Under the pieces are notes generated by a model. The model was not told the DNA's origin, searched no databases, and saw nothing but the letters and a program-made list of their open reading frames with translations. Shown here one piece after another: positions 23,401 to 36,100 of a stretch of 64,000 nucleotides of DNA. Positions within the stretch are counted from its first letter, which is position 1; each line of letters starts with the position of its first letter. This DNA comes from Megalobrama amblycephala (taxonomy: Eukaryota; Chordata; Actinopteri; Cypriniformes; Xenocyprididae), in contig NC_063044.1 in NCBI RefSeq assembly GCF_018812025.1, forward strand, positions 40,834,243 through 40,898,242, given 5' to 3'. A program made the translations under genes and the position numbers.

Positions 23401-26400
23401 TCATATCATTATTCCTCTCCGTGCTTTAGTACAAAAGAGAAACAGGAAGACACAGCTGCGACTGCATCATGAAGGATATGCCGTCTCTCCTCAGCTGTCC
23501 TGTAAAATGAGCATGTCCAGGTCAGACCTAAACAATGCCATGGCATCCCCCTATTCTATCCCTGTTCCCAGGCCATGGCGCGCTCAGGAAATGTGCTATT
23601 CATTATGCGCTCCCTGGCCGGGTCGTCCTGATATGGTGCCAGATTGTACTGCTTACTGGCCTATTCTATTTTTGACAACTCCTTTTTTTGTGCCTTGTCT
23701 GTGTTTACAGTTAATTGGCCAAGTTCCTTTCCCCTAGAAAACCGGTGCCACGGTGTGATTATGGCGGCCTGAAACAATCATATGAGGTCATGTTGAATGA
23801 GGATGTTCAGTGGTGGTTATAAACACAGGGAGTCTTGTGTGTGCTTGTCTTTTGTCGTTGTGGTCGTCTAATTGTTGTTTTCTTCTGTATGGATGCATCC
23901 TCCTATTATGTGGTGTTTTAGTTGGGAACTTAATGGCTTATTTCTGTCATGTGATGTACTCCAGGCGTTCCGTGTGGCTGAAGACCATCTGGGAATCCCG
24001 GCTCTTCTGGATGCAGAGGACATGGTGGCTTTGCCTGTCCCAGACAGACTCAGCATCCTCACATATGTCTCACAATACTATAATTACTTCCACGGCCGCT
24101 CACCAAGTAAGACTTGTTGTCTATATTTTAGACCGTTCATACTGGAATACTACTAAACTGCTTACTATAGGCCTGGGTAAAAAAATATATTTTATGAACA
24201 GATATCGATTCTTAAATCTAGGGATGCAAGGTTACCTTTTTTTTTTTTTTTTTTTTTTTTTTTGGTGATGTAGTTTTCCAAGCACAACACAGTGAGACTA
24301 ATTAATGTAGGACAGCTTCTTTATTACTCCAAGTAATAATTATGTGCTTGTCACAAACTCAAACAAAAATTTCAGTGTCCAATAGCTTTCTAAGTGCATA
24401 ATTACCAATATATAATTGTTATATTGTTGTTGTATAAAAAGAAATTTACAAATTACAAACAACAAATAGATGCAAATTAAATAAACTTGTTTTTCAGATA
24501 CAGTAGGTTTATTTACCATGTATACATTCATTTTTAACGTATTTTGTTTTATTAACATTAATGACAAATATAGGCTACGGTCCCTTTAAGACCGAATCCA
24601 TGGATACTAACACACACCCTGTTTTCACCCAAATGTTTACATCCACTTAAGCCATAACCGACTGTATTTACGTGAGATACTCCACACGACGGACATTTTG
24701 ACAAATATGTGTGCATTGAACCTATGATTTGAGAACTGAGCTGTCTGTGAGAACTGGGATTGGTCGCAAGAAAGAGAGAGGGCGTGTGCGAGAGAGCTTC
24801 TGGTCTGTCATTCAGCGTGATTCCACCTATCCCGCCTTCACTAATCGATAACGAATTGTGATTGAAAGCATGCAGTTCGCAATGTGTGTGTTGTCGTCAT
24901 TAATTTTGAAGTATTTCCACACCTTTGAGGCTGACATTGTTTCTGCTTCTGCCGTCGATGTCAGGTATTTTCGTATCAGGTATTTTTACAAGTACATGAG
25001 CTAGGTATCGGTATCAGTGCACCCTCCTTAAATCTCAAGAATCGTTCCTTTAAATCTCAAGAATCGATCCTTTAAATCTCAAGAATCGATCCCTTAAATC
25101 TCAAGAATCGATCCCTTAAATCTCAAGAATCGATCCTTTCAATCTCAAGAATCGATCCCTTAAATCTCAAGAATCGTTCCTTTAAATCTCAAGAATCGAT
25201 CCCTTAAATCTCTAGAATCGATCCCTTAAATCTCTAGAATCGATCTTTTAGTCTACACTATTTTCAGTTGATGAGTGAACAGAACATTGTAGTGTGCCTC
25301 CCATCCCTGCTTTGTTACTTCTGATATGAAACTCTCAGATTTAAAATTGTCCATTTTATTAAGAAATTCAAACAATGATTTAACGTTTTGATGCGCTTTA
25401 ATTTGGCGTGACCGAAAACGCTGGTTTAAATTCCACTCTGAGCCGTGCAAGTAGTTGCCTGGCAAGGCCAGACTGATATATTTCCTACAAGATATATCAG
25501 TCTGGTCAGTCCGCGATTCGAGTCCACTCCAAACCGTACCTTGCAATCAGATTCATTTATTTCAGTGACGCAAACAGCATCACTCTAGTGCGGCGAAAGT
25601 CCCTTCAATATCAACAAAGATTGCGCACGGGAGACCCGAGAGTTTGTTCTATTCAGCCGTGAATTCAGTTTTAAATGACCAAAAAACACATTAATAATTT
25701 ACTTTTCGCTGTTGACTCTCTTGTCGCTTTGCTAACATCATATCCGCCCTTCTCTGATTGGTTTACTCCGCTTCCTGTTTGCTTGGATTTGCTCCGCCCT
25801 AGAAATCGTATTGATTCAATGGCCGACCAGACTCATCCGCTGGTACAGTGGTGAGGCTGGATTTTTCAGGCAATGCAAGTAGAACCGGAGGGGGTTAAAT
25901 TGGTGCCGTGACTCAGATGGTGGTCAGTTTAACAGAAGTGTAACCTCAGATGCGCACTAGAGGCTGCGGTCTTTAGCATCCTTTTTAGCTTGCCTGCCTC
26001 CCATGCCAGCAATGCCGGTTTGAATCCCCACTCAGAACAGTGCAAGTAGAAACAGAGGGGTTACGTATGCATAGTCACAAGATCTCATTACATTGCATGT
26101 AACTCTAATAGTGGCACTCAAACTCTGAATATTAACTGTGTAAATGTTTTAGCTTGACTCCAACTGCCCATGGTTAAACGAATTGCATTGTGGGAGACTG
26201 TATTCCTCTTAGGCTATGGCTTTGTTAATCTGGATATATTTGAAAATGCATGTTTTGTCCTGTCTATGCTAACAGTGTCTGCACCCAACGAGCCGCAACA
26301 GCTAAAAGCTGTCTAAACTGAACGTGACAAACTGACCGTTGCAAAGCACTTGGACTACGTTTGAAATAGAACAGGGAATCCGTTTACTGTCGGGAATTTT

Positions 26401-29204
26401 CGGGAACATGCGCTGCGCCACATCCAGTGTAGACTTTATTGCTGATTAATTATAATGGGTTCTATTGTCTTTTGACATGTCGTGCCGCTCGCGTCCGGTG
26501 TAGACACTGTGTAAGACGGTGATCTTGTCCTAAGAAAAAAGTTGTGGATAAATTTGAAAACGCTGTTTTTGCGGTATAGTGTGGAGGTACTTGAAAGTGA
26601 TGAGGCAAGTTTAGTCGTGATGGGTCTTGTACGTATAGATGTTTAAACATTTTCACAGTGTTTCCTACAATAAATGTTACTTTGTAAGAACGTAAATATG
26701 AAGATTGTACAAAGATGACAAATTTACTTTCAGTCGCTGTACTGTCAAAACATAAAGACGGTTGTGTTTTAGTCCATACATCGAATGGCTATTTTGAATA
26801 CTTGGAAGCACCAGTAAGTGTTGATATCTTGCTAATAAAATAATAGTGCGAGGAAGAATAGTGTGAGGGCTTTCTCTGTATCATCTCAGTGAGCTTCTAT
26901 TACTATTATGCATATGCAGTAAGATGATGTTTTCCGACGTTTAGTGTGGGTGAGAAACTTTTAGAAAGCACTTACACACTGATGCAGACGGAGAGCGTTT
27001 TGAAAAGAAAACATTGTTTTCAAATATATCTGGATTAACGTAAACAGGCTTAGTGTTGTCCGCCATATATGGCCCATTTTGTCTGCATTCCAAGCATACA
27101 AAAAGTTTACATACTGTGCACGGTATACATGTATTCTGCAGAAGTTATGTTTGCGTGTGATTTTAATTTTTCTGATGTATTCAAATTTCTAAGACTTTCT
27201 TCTCAATGGTCTCTTATTTTCAGTCGGGGGAGTTGGAGGTATCAAGCGGCATGCTGAAGACTCAAAGGAGGTGCCATCAGAGAAGAAAAATCTGCCTGTG
27301 GTTGCCAAAAACCTCAATATCAAAACAAATACAGAGAACCGTCCTCCTCAAACTGAAATGCCAAAAACTATCAGAGACAACCGTCCATCTCTTAACATCC
27401 AGAAAAGTGCTCCAGAGAAGCACGTTCTAGCTACTCCAGCTAGGCAGACTGGCACAGACTTGCAGAAATCTCCAGGGGCGAAATGTGTGCAGGCGCCCAT
27501 CACACCACTCAGAGCGAGATCTCCACAACCACACAGAGATGCTGAGGTGTCAATTTGGCTTTCCCTTGATTATTCAACATCCAAATGACTGGTCTTTCAG
27601 AGCTAGTTATAAAAGGATGAGTTTAGAATGATTCAGTCATGATTTAGAAAATTGATTTATTTTTTTTTTCATCTGATCTTTTATAGAAAACTGTCTTGGT
27701 GGAGAGCTCAAATAAAACCGGCACATTGAACAGTAAATGTGCAGTGTGTGGAACTCATGTACATTTGGTCCAGAGACACCTGGTAGATGGGAAGCTCTAC
27801 CACCGGAGCTGCTTTAAGTGAGTTTTTACTGGTGGTTCTTGGAAAGTATTGCTATTATTGCTCATAATTATTGTAGTTTGGCATGTAACTCATCCTGCAA
27901 TGTTTTTTTTTTTTCTTTATTTTTTTTTTTTTCTCTCTCAAACAGGTGTAGTGTATGCTATGGGACACTGAAATCAGGGGCATATAAACTGGGAGGGGAC
28001 ACTGGCTCACTGGTCTGCACTATTCACCAACATGCCCAAAACGGCTTCAAGCCTACTGTTAAGCCTTTTAAGAGCAGTGGATTTACGCTTGCTGATTTGG
28101 TGCCCAAATCTGATCTTGGAGATCAGCCGTCTGCACAGCGCTACATCTCTGTATTATCTGCACCCATCAAAGCTGTGCCCAGACCAGTGGAGCTCAGTCC
28201 CGCTCCACAGTCATGGACGGCCTCTGCTCAGAGGACTCAGGCAGCCAGGCAGAAGTTCTTTCAGTCCTGTGGCCCAGCAGCAGAGCATCAGCCCGCCACA
28301 AGACCGCAGTCAGGCCCCTCAGAGTCCTGCACCAATCAGAACACCAGTCTGAAGATGGAGAAAGACAGAACCTGTGCTCTGACAAACGGAAAACTACTTG
28401 AAGGAAACGCAAACAACAACAATGCGCTTAATTCTAACCCAGGAGCACACCAGCGGTGAGTGATTAACTGATTATTGTCATGGTTTACAGTATTATTGAT
28501 CGGTGATCAACCGTTTCTCTGGTGAAAAGTTATCAATTTGGTCAAAGTCCCTTTTAAGACAAGTAATTTCACTCGGCGGCCATCTTTGAAACGCCTCTCA
28601 GGCATTCTGGGCATCATGCAATCTCTTTGAATGGGGAAACATCAAATTCTCCAAAACTGTTCGCCAACCTTATGATTAAATTTCATATTTGATATCACCA
28701 ATGAAATCTAACAACAACCGGCTCATAAATTTAGTTTCTAAACGCTCGAATCATGAAAAAAAAAACTGTATTTTTAAGGCTGGATCAAGCTCATGCGCAG
28801 ACCATCTGACTGTTTCTATAGAAACCGGTGATTCTAACGGCCGCTGAAATGACGCGATGACTTTACCAGTCGGCGATTGGCTCTTATTTAGAAGGCGGGA
28901 CTTATTCCGCCATATTGCACATTTCACTTTCTCCCATTCAAAACAATACGAGTGACGCGTCTTGTGTTATTCTATAGTCTTTGATTTGGCTTTTCAGACC
29001 AGGAATTAACTCCTACATAATTTTTAAAGTCTGGGTTGTTTGTCACTGTTTACAAATTCTGGGTTCTTAAGTTAATCCTTGGTATTTTGGTTTCATAATT
29101 TCTCAGACCCTGTGTTAATGTTCTTGTTTGCATATTTACAAGGTTAATAACACTGTTTTAATAACATTGATTTGGCAAGTATAACAGTTAGTGCATTTGC
29201 ATGT

Positions 29205-29249
<45 letters not shown>

Positions 29250-32200
29250 GGTTCCTGATGCCTTTTAGAAATTACAAGAGAAAAACTTAACTTAAGCTTT
29301 AACCTGGCTTTAAAAAAGACATTAAACATACTGTAAAAAATCTTTAATGAATGCTTGGGGAGAACTGAGATCATGTTTTGAGTAGGCAAATAATTGCCAT
29401 TCTACAGTTTTATTTATTTGAAAGAGTCTTTTATGTACCCCAACGCCCGGTTTAATTAAAAATGTAACATTTGAAATCATGATTTAAAGTAACTTTTCTA
29501 TTTTAATATTTAAGATATTTATTCCTGTCAAAGCTGAATTTGTATTTTCAGCATCATTACTCTAGTCTTCAGTGTCACATGATCCTACAGAAGTCATTCA
29601 AATATGATGATTTGATGCTCAAACATTTCTTATCAATGTGTTGTGCTGCTCTAATTTTGTGGAAACTGTGGCAAGTTTACTAAAACAACTTTTTTCCCAA
29701 AAGTGACAGGAGAGACTTTTACATTACTTTAATATGTCCTTGCTGAATAATAATTAAAAAAAAAAGTACTGAACCCAAACTTTTGAATGTTACTATACAT
29801 CAGTAAAGCTGGCTTATCTATCATGGTGTGAATGCTGAATGTAAGTGACCTCGATACCATCTCTCACAGGCTAAAAATTGGATGCTCTTCTGCGGAGGTC
29901 TCTAGCTGGCGGCAAGAGTTACACAGACGAGATGCAACAGGAAGGGCCGCTCCATCCAGCCCTGCTATCAGCATTAGCAGCATGAACACCAAAGAATCCC
30001 TCTACCTCAGTGCCATCAGCAAGGAGCGCAGCAGACCTCCATCCCTCCTGCTTTCTACTGCCAAAGGTGCTGTTCGCTCACAGATGACCTTTGCTTGTAT
30101 GGATTGTGGTCTTTTTTTAAAATGGTTTCTAAAGGTCACATAAGAAATATTACCATAAACATACGTAATAAGCAGGGGACGAGAATATAGGCAGGAAAGC
30201 GGTTAAATTAAGCCATGGGCTAGCATCCATTGTTTTTTTTCTCATGTACTCCACAAGAGTAAGATTGAATCTCAAAACTGATTTCTGCCCTGTAGTATTT
30301 TAATCCTTTCTGTTTGACAGCATGGCTTCGAATGGCATGATTTGATATTGTGCAACTTTTTGTTTTTCCGTAATTTTCCTCCCTTCTCTCGGCTTCAACC
30401 ACAGAAGTTCAGAGCTGCAACGCCCCGACTGACTGGAGATCAAAGCCAAAGGCGGCTCCAAATGGACCAAGACTAAAGTAAGTTCGATCAGCCTAGTTAT
30501 CCCTAATGCTTTCTAATCCACACGAGGGGAAGCAGGCAAAGTCACTCGGGTGTGAGCTGCAATGACACTTCAGAGCTGGAGTACTGACAGTGGGGCCTTT
30601 CATGTATCCATCCTCTAGCCGGCGGATGCCTCCTGCCTCCCCCATAGTGTTTGACTGCCTCCGAGCGCATCCGCTCACTCTATCCCCAATCCTCAGCAGT
30701 CCCAAGGAGTGCTGCGCCTAAACCAGCCCCTCTGAAACACTGTGCTCTTACTTTGAGTTCCTCTGATTGTTCTTTTAGTTTTGTTTGCGTCTACTGTATC
30801 TAAGGTGAGCATCTGCTTATGCTGGTTTAAAATGATTTTGAGTCTCAGTCGTGTTGTATTGAAGTTATTTTGCTTTTTGTAGATCTCATGATAATGCCAA
30901 GGATGTCCCGACGACTTGTGGAAAAAATGAAAGTGACCCTTGTTTAAAGGTGCAAGATGCTCCAACCTCCTCTATATCAAACAACTCTCATTGCTCCAAT
31001 GTTGCCCAGAAAACTGAAAGGGAACAGCAGCGAGGTACCTTGGGTAAGCCAGTCACTTCACCTCAAACAGCAAATGTCAGATACCAAATGATGTACCTTG
31101 AACACTGCATAATGTTTACCACTTTATTACCATCTCAGTTCAAAGTGGAGCATGTACACCACCAGGTACATGTGTACATTCTGCCCTTATCCAGCCTTTC
31201 AGTCCTGTTGTCTCATGCTTGGTAGAGACCTGTCATGGGCAAAGTAAGTCCAGGCCACATCAGATGCAGCATGGTAGGATTTGAATTCATGATGATCATA
31301 CTTTTCTTATCTCCACAGGTTCAAAACCGGACTGTTGTTTGTCCTCATGTGTCTTGCCCTCTCAGTCCTGCCACAAACCTTCTCCAAAACAACCTCGCCG
31401 CAGGTCGACGACGTCCAGTAAGCATTTTCTAAACTTAATCACACGATATTTATTTTTGTCTTATTGTAGTTACTCACCATCTTGTATAGACAAGAGAAGC
31501 ATGGTTGTTCTAAGCTCTGTTTGTTGTTGAACTTGACATTTTTCTTTTGAGGTATTTGTTTAAAAGAAATTGCAGTAATTCATGCATTTTCTTCAGCTTT
31601 TCATTTACACTAAAATCAGTTTTGTCTTTTTAAATTTTAGGTTACGACAATGGAAATATGTCATCTAAAAATGGTTTACTCTGTGAAACAAGGTCACCTA
31701 CTGTAAGTTTTTGTAAATGTTTAATACTGTCCTTGGCCAAATTATCAAATATCCTATCACCATGGTTTAATTATATTACATATCTTTTCAGATAAAGCCT
31801 TGCCACATCACACCAGACCAGATCTCAAAAGAGCTCCAGGACATTGAGAACACACTGAATGATTTGGAGAACGAAGGCGTGGAGTTGGAGAGGAGACTTC
31901 GCATTTATGAAGAAGGTTTGAGATTAGATTAGTAGTTCATGTAATGGTAGCATTCCTCATTTCTTGAAGTTTGAAGTAAAATATGAAGGTCCTGAGCAGT
32001 GTTGGGGGTAACGCATTACAAGCATCTTGAGTCATGTAATCGGATTACTTTTTTTCAGATTAACACATTACTTTTGAATAGGGATGCACCGATACCTTTT
32101 TTTTAAGGACCGAGTACAAGTACTGAATTTTTTTTTCTTTTTTTCCTTCTGTTACTCGCCAGTACTGATACCGATGCCTAGGGCTGGATGATTAATCGAA

Positions 32201-33080
32201 AAGTAATCAAAACCGAAATTCAGAACCTCTAACTGATGTAATTTTCCCATTTTGTTTTTTTTAATCCTGTTAATGCTTCCCACTTAAAAACATACTAGTA
32301 TGCATGTTGCCATGTGACTCCGCCCCCTCCAGTCAACACGCAGGTGAACGCAGAGTCAACACAGAGAAGGTGCGTGAGCGGTGAGCCTTGCGTCTTCGCT
32401 AAACTTCAGTCAGTTGTATGTGTATTACGGTTTGCCAGTTTAGACATTCAAACGATTAGACGATCGGATGTGTATTATATCGAGTTACCGCACTCGCACA
32501 GCGGCATTGTGGCACAAACACTCATACAAACAGTAGCTGCACAAAACGTGAAGATTGTGTGCACTGAGGAGCAGAAACTAGTTGTCAGTGCTGTTCTGTG
32601 ATTTATCACTAAAGTAGTTTAGAAACTCAACTTATTATAGCATATATTTTTCTACTTTTGAAGTAACTATTTACAACCCACAGCTTCACAATTAACAGAG
32701 ACGGTATGACTAATTCACACATGCAATCGCTCTCATTACTGGTACTGTGCTAATTTATCTGTATCTGACTTGCAATGAGCAGAAATCAGTAATAAATGTT
32801 ATGAACCATAGATAAAAAAAATTAGCTGTTATGTCAGATCACTTTCAAAAGAGAAAAAAAAAATACCACCTTTTAATAGTCAAGCATATTTACAGTACAA
32901 ACCTTTTAAGTGAACTAAGAGGGCAAAAAAAACACAAACAAAATAATCGTTCGTTAATCATAATCGAGGTAAAATGTTCAATTAATCGAGGTTTTGATTT
33001 TAGGTCATAATCGTCCAGCCCTACCGACGCCTATACAATTATTCATTTTAATTCATTTAATTTATTAGTTTAGTGTGTGT

Positions 33081-33114
<34 letters not shown>

Positions 33115-36100
33115 ATGTACTTTTCCAAGCACAACACAGTGAGACTAATGAATGTAGGACAGCTTATTTATTACTCCAATGAAAAAAGTAATAATTTTTG
33201 TTGTCACAAACTTAAAGATCAAGAATTTCACAGTGTCCAATAACCTTCAAAGGGTATATATAATATAATATAATATAATATAATATAATATAATATAATA
33301 TAATATAATATAATATAATATAATATAATATAATATAATATAATATAATATAATATAATATAATATAATATTGTTGTTATACAAAAAGAAATTTACAAAT
33401 TACAAACAATACAACAAATACTATAGAGATACAAATTAAAAATAAACTTGTTTTTCAGATACAGTAGGTTTATATACCATGTATACATTTAACATCTTTT
33501 GTTTTATTAACATTAATGACAAATATTTAATTAGGCTACGGTCCCTTTAAGACTGAATCCATGGATACTGACATGCATCCTGTTTTCACCCAAATGTTTA
33601 CGTCCACTTAAGCCATAACCGACTGTATTTACGTGAGATACTCCACACGATGGACGTTGACAACTATGTGTGCATTTGACCATTCAGGCACGAGGAGAAC
33701 TGATCGCGCGCGCTGAGAGAACTGGGATGATGTGCAAGAGACAGAACGTGCACATGAGAGAGCGAGCACTTCTGGTCTGTCATTCAGCACGATTCCGCCT
33801 ATCCCGCCATCACTAATCGATAACGAATTGTGATTGGAAGCATGCCGTTCGCAATGTGTGTGTTGTCCTCATTAATTTTGAAGTATTTCCACACCCCTGA
33901 GGCTGACAGTGTATCTGCTGCTGCCGTCGGTGCATTTGTGCATGGAAAATTGTCAGTTACGTCACGTGAGGTATCTGTCTTTGGTATCGGTTATTTTTAC
34001 GAGTACACGTACATGAGCTTGGTATCAGCCCGATACTGGTATCGGTATTGGTGCATCCCTACATTTACAACAAAATATCTGAGTTACTTTTTCAAATAAG
34101 TAACGCAAGTACTTTTTTTTCCATATATTGACTGACAGCTCTCCTGTCCCCATGTTGTGATAAATCGTGAAAGTGCAGAGGTGTTGTGTGCGCTGTGTAA
34201 ACATGATGGTTATTGTAGTTTTGAGCAGGCATTTACTCATCTCACTTGCACAAAAAGAGTCAGTATTTCTCAAAATGAATAACGGTGAAATGCAACCTCA
34301 GAATATTGCACAAACCTGCAATTAAATATATTAAATTAAACAAATATGCTTCATGTATTTAATCTCACTTTATTAACCAGTGTCTTTGCTGCTGACCTTC
34401 AGTGATCCAATTCAACCATACTATTAAGCAAAATGACTTTAGATAAACATCACATCTGTTTTAGTTTTTAAAAAAAAAAAAAGTTGTATTATTATTGCTA
34501 AAGTAAGAGTGAACTTTTCTTCTGCAATCCATAATGGCAGCACAGCTGAAAGGCTTGTTTGTTTGAGCTGCACCCTCTACTGTACAGGTGTGAATTTGCT
34601 CTTCCTTCAGCCTGATTTATTTATTAAAAAAACAAACAAGCAAGCCCAGTCCAGGTGAGAAATTAACATAATGCATTACCATTCAGGTTGTTTAGGACAA
34701 GATAAGCTCTTTTGGATATCAGATGTTCCTTTTGGTGCTATTCAAGACTGATCATTCGATGTGTTTTAGACGGCATGTAGCAGCACCGTGTGTGTGTGTG
34801 GTTCATTGAGTTCTGTGAGACGCGCACTCATTCCAAACCTGTTAGCTGAGCCCGTCCACCTGGGAGTCGGAATTCCAGTGTAGCCTTTAGGGGAAGGCTG
34901 TGGCCAATAAAGGGCTCTCGATTCCAGCAGCCAGGGCCAAATGAGGCGAGGCGCAGGGGAAGCTCCCTTTCCTCCTGTGGGATGCTGGGATGAAAATGGA
35001 GAAGAGGCGGTGGGCTGCAATGAGAGGCTGCTAGCTGTATGGGGCAAGGGCACTTGATTGGCTCTTTTCAAGGTCACCATGGCACAGTAATATCATCTCC
35101 AGTCACCTGTCCTGCTGCTAGCAGCCGGTGGGATTTCATAGAACCTGACTGCCTCTCGGTCCCACCAAGGCCAAAACCACCACTTGATGAAATTAAGTTT
35201 GTGTGTGCGTGCGTATGATTGTACTTGTATGTTTTTTTTTTTTTTGTACCACCTCAAGGCAATGTCAATGGAAAACATGCTTTTTAGACCGTATTACAGT
35301 GCTCTATTAGGAAACAAATAGAATTCAATCATAGCTCAAATAGAAGTTGAAAGTGAGTATTTGGAGATGCCCGTCTCTAGAGCACTTTAAATTGTGGCTC
35401 GAGGTGGAGTGTCTCTTATGTGGTTGGATGTGAACGGTGCAGTTAGGGCCCTGGTGTCCTTGGTGACTTTGGACTGTTTTACAGAGGGTCATGGGGACCT
35501 TCTGATGGATCCCTTGATGGTGGACTGGTTTAACCTGATTCGGAAAAAACAAAGCTACATACGCAGGGAGTCAGAGTTGATGTACATGTAAGTACTTTTT
35601 AATGTTTTCACCAACTTTTTTTATCTAGCTGTCTTATTTTTGGATGAAAACATTTTCGGGTTAGTTCACCCAAAAATAAATTGCCATTAATTACCCTCAT
35701 GTCGTTCCACGCCCATAAGACCTTCGTTCATTTTCGCAACCACAAATTAAGATATTTTTGATGAAATCTGAGGGTTTCTGAAGCACACATAGGCAGCAAT
35801 GTCATTGCACCTTTTGAGGTTCAGAAAGGTAGTAAAAACAAGGTTCAACCTTAATGTTATGAAGCGGCGAGAATATTTTTGTGCGCAAAAACAAAAATAA
35901 CGACTTTAAGAATTTGAACTGTTGTCATACGCAGTTGACGTAGTGAATGCACTGCAGGCTTGCGTGTTTACATCCGAACGCCGACTCATTATTATATTAT
36001 AACCTTTATAATATAAGGGTTAGGTTGTTATAACAAGGGTCTTACGGATTTGGAACAATATGAGTGTGAGTACTTAATGACAGAAATTTCAATTTTGGGT

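Larger units (their letters stand above)
32079..34061. mobile_element. hAT-type element, TAGGGATGCACCGAT family (copy 2), nested
   Basis: Ends TAGGGATGCACCGATACC and GGTATTGGTGCATCCCTA. Blocks such as AGCACAACACAGTGAGACTA and CATAACCGACTGTATTTACG are shared with 24220-25027. No clean target duplication is visible. It contains a third-level insertion and a pentanucleotide array. Confidence 0.8.
31997..34690. mobile_element. hAT element, CAGTGTTGGGGG family (copy 3), split by nested insertions and 3'-truncated
   Basis: The left end is CAGTGTTGGGGGTAACGCAT at 31997. Homology to copy 2 stops at 32078 and resumes at about 34062 (TTTACAACAAAATATCTGAG), running to about 34680, where the right end is lost. 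The gap is the insertion 32079-34061. Confidence 0.82.

Noticed and set aside
25028..25247. Regular repeats that might look like a CRISPR array
   Set aside because: Units are contiguous 22-bp copies with no variable spacers, in a vertebrate intron; it is a minisatellite.
34766..35080. 104-codon minus-strand frame in micall2 intron 12
   Set aside because: Proline/serine-rich with no recognisable motif or partner exons.
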